Assembly: GCF_003858635.1 (NCBI RefSeq)
Contig: NZ_RQJO01000010.1
Span: 558,001-622,000, forward strand
Reading direction: 5' to 3'
From: Larkinella rosea
GTDB taxonomy: Bacteria; Bacteroidota; Bacteroidia; Cytophagales; Spirosomataceae
Length of the DNA: 64,000 nt
Shown here: in pieces, positions 35,992-44,114 of the stretch
Layout: each line of letters starts with the position of its first letter
Position numbering within the stretch: the stretch's first letter is position 1
Notes under the pieces: model-generated
What the model saw: only the letters and a program-made list of their open reading frames with translations
The model's database searches: none
What the model was told of the DNA's origin: nothing
Position numbers and translations under genes: made by a program

Positions 35992-36386
35992 CTCGTCAGT
36001 TAGGCCTGCTTGGTTTAAGGCCGCTTTCCAGGCTATTCACAAGGGCACGCATTTAATTTTTTCCGCATCGTCGCCAAAGCCCCGCACCGTCCGCATGTGC
36101 TTTTTCCTGCTTAACGCCCACGTTGACCCGATGAATGAGCCACGTGGGCGGCTCTGTTGTTCCTGCCTTCATTGGGGGTTGAATGGTCCGTTTAGTTTGT
36201 TCTCCTGATCACAAAAGCTCATCAATGAGAAAAAATGTGGTAGTGATTGTCATTAAAAGTGATGATTGACACCCATTTTTTGAACCGATATCCTGCCCCC
36301 GACTAAACCCTTTGCTTGCATTGAGAACTGATAGGGTCAAAAAGGGATGAATTGTTGATTATGCTCCAGTCATGTCCTAATTTTGA
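35992..36386. other. Gene-free stretch before the SusD remnant
   Basis: No gene seen. A hairpin pairs GCCCACGT (36116-36123) with ACGTGGGC (36142-36149), without a T-tract. Confidence 0.5.
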
Positions 36387-36667
36387 AAAGGCTATATTGC
36401 CATTTTATCGACCGTGACTACGCAGCGTATCATGGACGAGCGAATGCGTGAGCTGGTGGGCGAAGAGCGCATTCGCTGGGATGATTCAAGACGTTGGCAC
36501 AAAGCAGGATTTACCAATCTCGAAACCTGGACGAAAACAGACGTTGGTATGGGCCCAATAGGATAATTTGCTTTGATGTCGGCATTCCTTTGCCGATGCC
36601 GGTTCCAATTTCTGAAATGGATAGCAATCCGGAAATACGTAAAAGTGGCCAGAATCCCGGGTACTAA
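36387..36667 (+). pseudogene. C-terminal remnant of a SusD-family lipoprotein gene
   Basis: Translation from 36387 gives TTQRIMDERMRELVGEERIR then WDDSRRWHKAGF and ends at a stop near 36568 (GPIG-stop). Shifting frame, the next codons read DVGIPLPMPVPISEMDSNPE then IRKSGQNPGY and a stop at 36665-36667. Both pieces match the end of SusD proteins: the E-R-R-E-L/E-x-x-R-W-x-D-x-R-R-W helix and the closing PIPxxEIxxNPxxxQNPGY. At least one frameshift and the loss of the whole N-terminal part make it non-functional. The remnant lies just before an oxidoreductase/DUF1080 pair, implying that this pair once followed a SusC/SusD transporter, as at 16.8-23.7 kb. Confidence 0.85.
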
Positions 36668-36674
36668 CCGGTTT

Positions 36675-36682
36675 TAATTTTG
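36675..36682 (+). promoter_or_regulatory. Possible -7 box for the oxidoreductase gene
   Basis: TAATTTTG matches TAnnTTTG exactly and lies 40 bases before the start at 36722, just after the SusD remnant. No TTTG is at the expected -33 distance. Confidence 0.4.
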
Positions 36683-36721
36683 AATTGACTCGGGACCCTT
36701 GACCCAAAATACTACATAAAC

Positions 36722-38092
36722 ATGCAACGAAGAGCTTTTATCAAAAATGCCGCTGGCGTTGTCACCTCGACAATAGCGCTCCCAACGTTGATTCCTGCTT
36801 CGGCCCTGGGGAAAAACGGATTTGTAAATCCGTCAGATCGGATCAATCTAGCCTTTATCGGAGCGGGCAATCAGGCCGAGAATGACGTAAAAGGATTCCT
36901 CCCCGACAAACGGGTACATGTAACCGCCATTTGCGACATCAACAGGAAAAGCACGGGTTACTGGGACGGAAGGGTTGGCGGTCGTGAATACATCATGGAG
37001 TTGGTTAATGATTTTTACAGTAAGGCGAACAACAAACCGTACAAATCGACCAAAGGGTACCTCGATTTCCAAGCAGTTATTGATCGCAAGGACATCGACG
37101 CGGTGGCGGTGCTAACTCCTGATCACTGGCATTCCATTCCGGTGTTGATGGCTGCCCGGGCCGGCAAAGCGATGTACTGTCAGAAACCACTATCGCTTAC
37201 GATTTCGGAAGGCCAGGCTATGCGTGATGCCGTGCAGAAATACGGGGTTGTCTTTCAGACGGGTAGTCAGCAACGATCTGGACCCGAGTTTCTCCGGGCC
37301 TGCGAATTGGTTCGAAATGGCCGAATTGGCAAATTGGAAAAGGTGGTTTGTGGCTTACCCGGAGGAACGCCCGATTTTGGCAAAACCGGCCATTTGACCG
37401 CTCCAACTTCTGTTCCGAAGGATTTTGACTACCAAACCTGGCTGGGTCCAGCTCCCGAGGCTCCCTACTGTCCGGCACGAACCTTTGTTAACTTCAGGTG
37501 GAATCTGGACTATTCGGGGGGTATGGTAACGGATTGGGGAGCGCATCATCTGGACATTGCCCAATGGGGAATGGGTACGGATCATACCGGTCCGGTGGAA
37601 ATCAGGAACCCCAAAGCGAAGTGGTCAAACGATCCGGTCTGGAATACGGCGGTGGAATTCTATTTTGAGTGTATCTACGAAAACGGCGTTAAATTGATTG
37701 TGGGGTCAGACGCATCCCGTGCACCCCGTGGAATTACGTTTCACGGTTCGGAAGGGAACATCTGGGTGTCGAGAGGCAGTTACAAGGTGACTCCCGAAAA
37801 GATCGATAGTACGGTTATTGGCGAGCAGGAAATCCACCTGTATAAAAGTGAAAATCACTACCGCAACTTTATTGACTGTGTAATTTCCCGGCAACCGACG
37901 GCGGCTCCGGCGGAGATAGGCCATCGTTCTGTCACTGTTGCGCATCTCGGGAATATTGCCTTATTGCTCAACCAGGATTTGAAATGGAATCCGGAGAAGG
38001 AGGAGTTTATAGAAAATTTCGCTGCGAATCAGTTGCGTTCCCGCGTCATGCGGGAACCCTGGGGAGCGCTCTACCGAAAGTACAAGGTATAA
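36722..38092 (+). CDS. Tat-exported Gfo/Idh/MocA-family oxidoreductase
   Basis: 456 residues. The Tat-like signal is MQRRAFIKNA (Arg3-Arg4) plus a hydrophobic run to ~residue 29. Rossmann start INLAFIGAGNQAENDVKGFL (~41-60); YCQKPLSLT (~residue 153) has Gln in place of the usual Glu before the catalytic Lys, a variant common in exported members. RWNLDYSGGMVTDWGAHHLD, then IAQWGMGTDH, forms the substrate-site segment, and the C-terminus is REPWGALYRKYKV. It is probably a periplasmic sugar oxidoreductase working with the DUF1080 protein encoded 43 bases downstream, as in known oxidoreductase/DUF1080 pairs. Upstream is only a decayed SusD. Confidence 0.9.
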   Translation: MQRRAFIKNAAGVVTSTIALPTLIPASALGKNGFVNPSDRINLAFIGAGNQAENDVKGFLPDKRVHVTAICDINRKSTGYWDGRVGGREYIMELVNDFYSKANNKPYKSTKGYLDFQAVIDRKDIDAVAVLTPDHWHSIPVLMAARAGKAMYCQKPLSLTISEGQAMRDAVQKYGVVFQTGSQQRSGPEFLRACELVRNGRIGKLEKVVCGLPGGTPDFGKTGHLTAPTSVPKDFDYQTWLGPAPEAPYCPARTFVNFRWNLDYSGGMVTDWGAHHLDIAQWGMGTDHTGPVEIRNPKAKWSNDPVWNTAVEFYFECIYENGVKLIVGSDASRAPRGITFHGSEGNIWVSRGSYKVTPEKIDSTVIGEQEIHLYKSENHYRNFIDCVISRQPTAAPAEIGHRSVTVAHLGNIALLLNQDLKWNPEKEEFIENFAANQLRSRVMREPWGALYRKYKV

Positions 38093-38135
38093 GCCGTTCA
38101 CCGGCGAGAAAACCAAACCCTTTGATTCCACAGAA

Positions 38136-38858
38136 ATGAAATTTCCACTTATCGGTCTGTTTTGCGTTGTTTTATTCGGCTCGTGGGAAAGCAAAGCCCA
38201 AAGAAAAATCACTTCACATTTGGTTTCCCTAAATAATCTGGGCGAATTCAATCCGGTGACGAGCAACTGGAAGCTGGCTAGTGCGGTTCGCTTTAGTCCG
38301 TCTACGGATGAAAATAGCTTTGAACCGGGAACGGGAATCGTTCTTGATTTGCCCGTTAAACCAGATACCGGACATTTGTTTACGAACATGAAGCATGGTG
38401 ATATTGACCTGGAATTCGACTTTATCATCGCCCGGAAGTCGAATTCAGGGGTTTACCTTCAGGGGCGTTACGAAGTTCAGATCTACGATAGCTGGGGAGT
38501 GGAGACCCCCGCTTTTTATGATTGCGGGGGAATTTATCAACGCTGGGATGAAAATCGAGGTTCTAAAAAAGGCTTTGAAGGCAAGGCTCCTGACCAAAAT
38601 GCCAGCAAAGCCCCGGGAGCGTGGCAGCATTTCAAGATCGTATTCCGTGCTCCTCGATTTGACAAAAATGGCCGAAAAACGGCGAATGCACGATTCGTCA
38701 GGGTAGTGCTCAATGGGGTAGTGATCCACGAGAATGTCGAAGTGACTGGCCCCACCCGGTCTGCGGCATTTGACGACGAGCGTACTTTAGGACCTCTGAT
38801 GTTTCAGGGCGATCATGGCCCGGTCGCCATCCGAAATATCCAATATACCTTGTTATAA
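38136..38858 (+). CDS. Secreted DUF1080 (3-keto-disaccharide hydrolase-like) protein
   Basis: 240 residues with a signal peptide ending near SKAQ (~21). It matches the DUF1080 pattern closely: GDIDLEFDFIIARKSNSGVY, LQGRYEVQIYDSWGVE, CGGIYQRWDENRG, APGAWQHFKIVFRAPRFDKN, ARFVRVVLNGVVIHENVEVT, GPTRSAAFDDE, LGPLMFQGDHGPVAIRNIQY. It differs from the 31412 protein and is nearer to the first domain of the 2239-3999 protein. Expected role: binding or cleavage of 3-keto-glycosides made by its partner oxidoreductase. Confidence 0.9.
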   Translation: MKFPLIGLFCVVLFGSWESKAQRKITSHLVSLNNLGEFNPVTSNWKLASAVRFSPSTDENSFEPGTGIVLDLPVKPDTGHLFTNMKHGDIDLEFDFIIARKSNSGVYLQGRYEVQIYDSWGVETPAFYDCGGIYQRWDENRGSKKGFEGKAPDQNASKAPGAWQHFKIVFRAPRFDKNGRKTANARFVRVVLNGVVIHENVEVTGPTRSAAFDDERTLGPLMFQGDHGPVAIRNIQYTLL

Positions 38859-39197
38859 GAAAAGACAAACAGGCCAAGACTCCCTGTATTACCCTGAAAT
38901 TCCTTTACACGAAATAAATCAGATCATTTCGTGAAGCATCCCACAATAGTTGGATATCGGGTTAAAATATTGGGGTACGCTTCGCAGTTCACAACTCGGA
39001 TAAAACAGTTCGGCCCGCCCCAAAGGCGTGAGGATCGCTGTGTTTCTGGGCTTAAAGTTCACTGTTGGTGAGACACTCCAGCCAACGAAAAGTCACCGTT
39101 TCCGTTACAGATCCATACAACCAATAAATCTTGTTCAAAACCATTATTTCGTGTCCAGTTCCGTAGTAACTTGCCCGCATTCCCATCTCCACCGGCT
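38859..39197. other. Intergenic region before cydA
   Basis: CACGAAAT (38908-38915) pairs with ATTTCGTG (38926-38933) around a 10-base loop. It has no T-tract and could be an operator or a weak terminator. I find no clear consensus promoter for cydA here and no gene. Confidence 0.5.
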
Positions 39198-40568
39198 ATG
39201 GACAACGTTGAAATACTTTCCCGCATCCAATTCGCGTTCACGATTGCCTTCCATTACATCTATCCGCCCCTCAGCATCGGCCTCGGCGTGTGCCTGGTTT
39301 TCATGGAAGGGCTGTATTTAAAGACAAAAGATAAAGTTTATGAAGAACTGACCCGGTTCTGGATCCGGATTTTCGCACTCATTTTCGGCATCGGTGTCGC
39401 CACCGGCATCGTTATGGAGTTTGAATTCGGCACCAACTGGGCCGTGTACTCCCGTTACGTCGGGGATATTTTCGGGAGTGCGCTGGCTGCCGAAGGAATT
39501 TTCGCTTTTGCGCTCGAATCGGCTTTTCTGGGTATTCTGATTTTTGGCTGGAACCGCGTCAGTCCGCGCGTTCATTTTCTGTCGACGGTTTTGGTAGCTC
39601 TTGGTTCCATGTTCTCCGCCCTCTGGATTGTGGTCGCCAACTCCTGGCAGCAAACCCCGGCGGGGTATCGAATTGAAGGAACCGGGATGCAGGCGCGGGC
39701 CGTGGTCACGGATTTTTGGGAAATGGTTCTAAACCCATCGTCCATTCAACGGTATTCGCACGTCCTGATCGGCGCGTTTCTGGCCGGTTCGTTTCTGGTA
39801 TTGAGCGTCAGCGCCTGGTACATCATGAAGCGGAAATACGTGGTTCATTCGCAGAAAGCCTTCACGATTGCGTTGTGGGTGGCCGCCATTTCCTCGCTGG
39901 GGCAATTGTTTACGGGCCACCAATCCGCCGAAGTCGTTACCAAATACCAGCCCGCCAAACTGGCGACGATGGAAGGCCACTTCGAAACCGCTCCCGCCGA
40001 TTTGTACATTCTGGGCTGGGTCGATGCCAAAAACCAGCAGACCACAGGCTTGAAAATACCGGGCGGTTTGTCGTTTCTGGTGCATCAGGATTTTAAAAAG
40101 CCCATTCCCGGCCTGAACAGTTTCAAACCCGAAAACCGCCCCGGAGCCATCAATTTCGTGTTTCAAACGTACCACCTGATGGTTGGGATCGGCATGACGC
40201 TGATCGGATTGTGCGGGCTGGCGTTGTTTCTGCTTTACCGCAAAAAACTGTTTGTAAACCGCTGGCTGATGGCGGTTTTTGTGGGATCGGTGCTGCTGCC
40301 CCAAATTGCCAATCAGGTCGGCTGGTACACCGCCGAAGTGGGTCGACAGCCGTGGGTGGTCTACGGTCTGCTCCGAACCTCCGACGCCCTCTCGCAAGCC
40401 GTCAAAGCCGAACACGTCCTGATTTCCCTCATTCTGTTCACACTGGTGTACATCATTCTGTTTGTCCTGTTCATTTATCTGTTAAACAAAAAAATCCAGC
40501 ACGGCCTGGACGTGTCACCGGAAGACCCGGAAACACCCCGTTCAAAATTTAATCCATCTCCCATTTAA
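39198..40568 (+). CDS. cydA: Cytochrome bd ubiquinol oxidase subunit I
   Basis: 456 residues from the ATG at 39198. This start puts the heme b595 ligand at His19 (IQFAFTIAFHYIYPP), exactly as in E. coli CydA; the longer frame from a TTG at 39171 does not. Other markers are GVATGIVMEFEFGTNWAVYS, FALESAFLGILIFGWNRVSP, the heme-ligand region YSHVLIGAFLAGSF, SAEVVTKYQPAKLATMEGHF at the start of the quinol loop (short Q-loop type), and GRQPWVVYGLLRTSDALS. The enzyme oxidises quinol and reduces oxygen at the inner membrane with high affinity. cydB follows 54 bases downstream. No cydX or cydDC is seen nearby. Confidence 0.97.
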   Translation: MDNVEILSRIQFAFTIAFHYIYPPLSIGLGVCLVFMEGLYLKTKDKVYEELTRFWIRIFALIFGIGVATGIVMEFEFGTNWAVYSRYVGDIFGSALAAEGIFAFALESAFLGILIFGWNRVSPRVHFLSTVLVALGSMFSALWIVVANSWQQTPAGYRIEGTGMQARAVVTDFWEMVLNPSSIQRYSHVLIGAFLAGSFLVLSVSAWYIMKRKYVVHSQKAFTIALWVAAISSLGQLFTGHQSAEVVTKYQPAKLATMEGHFETAPADLYILGWVDAKNQQTTGLKIPGGLSFLVHQDFKKPIPGLNSFKPENRPGAINFVFQTYHLMVGIGMTLIGLCGLALFLLYRKKLFVNRWLMAVFVGSVLLPQIANQVGWYTAEVGRQPWVVYGLLRTSDALSQAVKAEHVLISLILFTLVYIILFVLFIYLLNKKIQHGLDVSPEDPETPRSKFNPSPI

Positions 40569-40585
40569 TTTTGATTGAGTGGATG

Positions 40586-40634
40586 ATTGACAAACATGGA
40601 CCCAATCACTTAATTGACAAACATGGACACAATC
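40586..40634 (+). repeat. Direct duplication of the cydB translation start region
   Basis: A 22-base unit starting ATTGACAAACATGGAC occurs at 40586-40607 and again at 40613-40634, 27 bases apart, with one difference. The first copy therefore contains a second ATG (40596) that opens only a five-codon frame, MDPIT-stop, ending at 40613, just before the true cydB start. Confidence 0.85.
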
Positions 40635-41657
40635 CTCGGTCTCGATCTCCCCACCTGGTGGTTTTTGCTGATTGGTGCGCTCATCAGTGGGTACGGTATT
40701 CTCGATGGTTTCGACCTCGGCGCGGGCGCCCTGCATTTGTTTTTTCGGAAAGAACAAAGCCGCCGGATTGCCCTGAACGCCATCGGCCCGGTTTGGGACG
40801 GCAACGAAGTCTGGCTGGTGATTGGGGCCGGAGCGCTTTTTGCCGCCTTTCCGCTGGTCTACGGCACGTTGCTGTCGGTTTTTTACCTGCCGTTTATGCT
40901 GTTGCTGCTGGCAATTATTTTCCGGGCCATTTCGATTGAATTCCGGAGCAAAGAAGAAATGAAATGGTGGCGCACGCTGTGGGACGTTTGTTATTGCCTG
41001 TCGAGCAGCACCATCGCGTTGTTGTTCGGGCTGATCCTGGGCAATCTCATTCAGGGCATTCCGCTGGACAAAAACCACCAGTTTGTCGGACGATTGCTGG
41101 ATTTTTTCAACCCGTACGCGCTGCTGATCTCGGTGACGGTTCTATCGTTGTTCATGCTGCACGGGGCGATGTATCTGGCTATGAAAACCGAAGACCGGCT
41201 CTACGCCCGTATGACGGTTCTGATCAACCAGACCAGCAAATTCTTCATCCTGTGTTTCATCACCTCGTCGATGGCCACGCTGATTTACGTGCCGCACATG
41301 GAAGCTATTTTTCACAAATATCCGGTCATGTTCGCCTTGCCCGTGACGGCAGTTTTGATCGTGCTGAACATGCGTCGGATGATCGAAAAACGGCGGTATT
41401 TGCGCGGATTCATCTCTTCCGGCGTCACCACGGCTTTGCTGCTGATTTTATTTGCGTCGGGTTTGTATCCTAATCTGGTGCTTTCCAACTACGATGCACG
41501 GGGAAACATCAGCATCTACGAAGCCGCTTCAACCGACAGTTCACTGCGCACCATGCTACTCTTTGCGGTCATCGGGATGCCGTTGGTGCTGACCTACACG
41601 GTTTTTGTTTTCTGGACGTTTCGGGGGAAAGTGAAGCTGGAGGAGACGAGTTATTAA
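40623..41657 (+). CDS. cydB: Cytochrome bd ubiquinol oxidase subunit II
   Basis: 344 residues from the ATG at 40623. Subunit II markers: LPTWWFLLIGALISGYGILD, then GFDLGAGALHLFF, IGPVWDGNEVWLVIGAGALF, FPLVYGTLLSVFYLPFMLLL and FRAISIEFRSK, all near the N-terminus; about nine membrane helices overall; LVLTYTVFVFWTFRGKVKL at the end. It pairs with CydA to make the heme-bearing oxidase heterodimer. The start region is duplicated (40586-40634). A very long hairpin with T-tract follows and should end the cydAB transcript. Confidence 0.96.
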   Translation: MDTILGLDLPTWWFLLIGALISGYGILDGFDLGAGALHLFFRKEQSRRIALNAIGPVWDGNEVWLVIGAGALFAAFPLVYGTLLSVFYLPFMLLLLAIIFRAISIEFRSKEEMKWWRTLWDVCYCLSSSTIALLFGLILGNLIQGIPLDKNHQFVGRLLDFFNPYALLISVTVLSLFMLHGAMYLAMKTEDRLYARMTVLINQTSKFFILCFITSSMATLIYVPHMEAIFHKYPVMFALPVTAVLIVLNMRRMIEKRRYLRGFISSGVTTALLLILFASGLYPNLVLSNYDARGNISIYEAASTDSSLRTMLLFAVIGMPLVLTYTVFVFWTFRGKVKLEETSY

Positions 41658-41668
41658 AAAGAGTTTCA

Positions 41669-41777
41669 GGTATTTCGCGGAGTTGAGCGGAGAAGGCAGA
41701 GGTAAGCAGAGTTTTTTAAATAATTTCTTCGCTTACCTCTGCCTTCTCCGCTCAACTCCGCAAAATAACCTTTTTTT
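41669..41777 (+). terminator. Very long hairpin terminator after cydAB
   Basis: The left arm 41669-41707 (GGTATTTCGCGGAGTTGAGC... ending AGGTAAGC) pairs almost perfectly over ~39 bases with 41731-41770 (GCTTACCT... ending CGCAAAATAACC), and TTTTTTT follows. Its arms share the TTTCGCGGAGTT sequence of the repeat at 7954-8036, so it is probably a mobile-type intergenic repeat that acts as terminator. Confidence 0.85.
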
Positions 41778-43197
41778 ACTTTCTCTGGATCAGTTGAATT
41801 GCCTCCTTCATTGCCGGGTCGTTGTTCGTTAAAATATCCTCGACGCTCGGCACCACGACATGATCCGGGATGACTCCCTGACCGGGTTTGAGCGTTGCCG
41901 GTAAGTTTGCCATGCGGAACCCAAACATGCCGATGCCAAGATCAATGTTGGAATGGGGCAAGTGAGTAATGGCAAAAATACCGCTGTTGTCGCCGACATA
42001 TCCCCCACCGGTTTCCTGTCCGACAAACTGCGCCCGCTTATCGGCCTGAACACGGGCGGCAAACTCGGTGGTTACCGAAAAACTAAGTCCGTTGATGAGC
42101 ACCACCAGCTTACCGTGGAAGGCATCGCGCACTGGTTTTTGCGTCTTTAAACCGGCCTGTTTGGTAAATACGTACCCATCGCCTTTTTTCCTAACAACCA
42201 ACCATTTGAATCGCCGATACAAGGGTGGTGTCCAGGCCGGAAAGGAATATTTTTTCTTTTGCCGAACGCGGATGTGGTCGTAGTAGCGGAACGGTTTTCC
42301 GGCCAGATATTGATAGAGCATCACGCCGTACTTCTCTTCGCCCCCTTCATTGTTTCGCAAATCGAGAACTACGTTTTGTATTTGTTTCTCACGCAGTTGT
42401 CGAAATGATTCTTTCAGGAATGCCGAATAATCCTGTTCTTTTTTATTGTCCCAAAACCGCTCGATCGTCATGATGGCGGTTTGGGCATCATCCACGAACG
42501 ACAGCCGAAACGGTTTATGCGGAGCTGGTTTGTGCGCGGCTTCGTAGGCTTTAACCTGATCAAGGGTGACCGACGGAAGCGTGACGTTTCTTTCCTCGCT
42601 GCCAATCCGGTAATGAATTTCGTGCATCTCCGGTGCCGTAATGAACGTCGCGTAGTATCCGGCGAAAAAGTGGTTCAAATCTTCGTACTTTCCGTTGACG
42701 GTATACCCATCCGCAAACGTCATATTCGGCAGTAGTTTCTGAACAACTCCGTCAACCGGCTGTCCGTTAATCTGCAACAGTTCGGCTCCATCGGGTATGA
42801 TTTTTTGGCCCATACTCCCACTAACCCAAACCCGGTTTTCAGCCACGTAGACCTTCAACGGAAACAGTTTATCGGTATGGAACGGATAATGCTCATCCCG
42901 TCCTGCCCGAATCCATTTGACGTGTCCATCCCTCAGTGCCACCAGAAGAGGTGTCATCGTCACGTAAAATTCCTGCTGGGTCATCGGCCGATTCAGTTGG
43001 GCCTGGGTGGCCGTCCAAAGTGAATCGAATACCGGTTTGGGCGTATAGCGGTAAGGGTCTGGATGCACCTCGTTGATCGCGGCCCGAAACCGGGTGAAGT
43101 CGATTTGCAACTGCTCCGGTGTCAGTGTCTGGGCAACTGCGGGTGCGAGTGAACAATGAACAAGAAACAATAAAGCAACTAAAATCCTGACTTCCAT
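41776..43197 (-). CDS. S41-family (C-terminal-processing-like) serine peptidase
   Basis: 473 residues from the ATG at 43197, chosen because it starts a signal peptide (VRILVALLFLVHCSLAPAVA); the frame extends 40 codons further but into the regulator gene. A PDZ-like segment lies at ~130-175 (DGAELLQINGQPVDGVVQKL). The S41 core has VVLDLRNNEGGEEKYGVMLY, GKLVVLINGLSFSVTTEFAA (nucleophile Ser in SFS) and GQETGGGYVGDNSG. Such enzymes cut exported proteins near their C-termini; the target is unknown. It is the last gene of a minus-strand run behind the LytS/LytT pair, separated by 104 bases. Confidence 0.88.
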   Translation of the reverse strand: MEVRILVALLFLVHCSLAPAVAQTLTPEQLQIDFTRFRAAINEVHPDPYRYTPKPVFDSLWTATQAQLNRPMTQQEFYVTMTPLLVALRDGHVKWIRAGRDEHYPFHTDKLFPLKVYVAENRVWVSGSMGQKIIPDGAELLQINGQPVDGVVQKLLPNMTFADGYTVNGKYEDLNHFFAGYYATFITAPEMHEIHYRIGSEERNVTLPSVTLDQVKAYEAAHKPAPHKPFRLSFVDDAQTAIMTIERFWDNKKEQDYSAFLKESFRQLREKQIQNVVLDLRNNEGGEEKYGVMLYQYLAGKPFRYYDHIRVRQKKKYSFPAWTPPLYRRFKWLVVRKKGDGYVFTKQAGLKTQKPVRDAFHGKLVVLINGLSFSVTTEFAARVQADKRAQFVGQETGGGYVGDNSGIFAITHLPHSNIDLGIGMFGFRMANLPATLKPGQGVIPDHVVVPSVEDILTNNDPAMKEAIQLIQRK

Positions 43198-43301
43198 GGC
43201 ATTTGCTGTTCGATTTGGCGTTTCAAAACTCACCAAAAAAGACCGCTGCCCAAACCGGGCCGCCACTGAATTGTTGAGTTTTGCTTCTGAAACGTCGGAT
43301 T

Positions 43302-44114
43302 TTATTCCCCCAACCAAATCTTGAATTCACCGGCTTTTTCCCGGCTGACCACCACTTCTTCGTCAAAAACCGGTCGCAGACCGATTTTCAACTTTCCATT
43401 GAAATACAGGTTTACTTTATCGATCGCCCGCAGTTCAGCGATGATCTGGCGGTTAAGCCGGAAAAACCGCTTCGGGTCCAGCATGGTCGAGAGGTCGTCT
43501 ATCGTGTAATCAACCAGCCACTCGCGGTCATCGCGGGTTTTGATAAACGACATTTTATTGCGGGTGAACAAATAGGCAACATCCTGCAAATCAATGGAAA
43601 TAAGACGCTGCCCCTGCTTGACCAGAAACCGGTCGCGGTACGTAGGCGCAGCCTTTACGAAATCCGGAGATAACGGTTTCGAACCCGACGACGCGGTCAT
43701 TTCCTGCAAGAGGTTGGCCAGCGACGTTTTTAAACCGTCCGGGTTGTCGAGCAGGGCCTTTTTCATCGTCCGCAGTTTCGTTAAAGCCGCCCGCAGATCA
43801 GCCTCCTTGACCGGTTTCAACAGGTAGTCGACGCTGTTGACCCGAAAAGCTTTGATGGCGTACTCGTCGTAAGCAGTGATAAAAATAACGGGGCTTGTTA
43901 CGGAAACCCGGTTGAAAATATCGAAACTCTGTCCATCGGCCAGTTCGATATCCATCAAAATCAGGTCTGGTCTGGGATGCGTTTGCAGCCATTCTACCGA
44001 CTCTTCCACGCTAACCGTCATCCCGGCAATCGCAGCCATGGGTTCAACTTCCTGAACCAGTCTCCGGAGCTTGCGGGCGGTTGCGTCTTCATCTTCAACG
44101 ATTAGAATAGTCAT
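43302..44114 (-). CDS. LytTR-family response regulator
   Basis: 270 residues. Receiver domain at 1-120: MTILIVEDED, the phospho-acceptor Asp55 in DLILMDIELADG, ITAYDEYAIKAFRVNSVDYL with the conserved Thr, and LLKPVKEAD with the Lys. LytTR DNA-binding domain at ~160-265: FLVKQGQRLISIDLQDVAYL, WLVDYTIDDLSTMLDPKRFF, RLNRQIIAELRAIDKVNLYF. It is activated by the kinase encoded just upstream, which it overlaps by 20 bases, so the two are made together. The target genes are unknown; the S41 peptidase downstream is one candidate. Confidence 0.95.
   Translation of the reverse strand: MTILIVEDEDATARKLRRLVQEVEPMAAIAGMTVSVEESVEWLQTHPRPDLILMDIELADGQSFDIFNRVSVTSPVIFITAYDEYAIKAFRVNSVDYLLKPVKEADLRAALTKLRTMKKALLDNPDGLKTSLANLLQEMTASSGSKPLSPDFVKAAPTYRDRFLVKQGQRLISIDLQDVAYLFTRNKMSFIKTRDDREWLVDYTIDDLSTMLDPKRFFRLNRQIIAELRAIDKVNLYFNGKLKIGLRPVFDEEVVVSREKAGEFKIWLGE

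Noticed and set aside
43198-43317. N-terminal extension of the S41 peptidase
   Set aside because: The extra 40 codons overlap the regulator's end and precede a perfect signal peptide.
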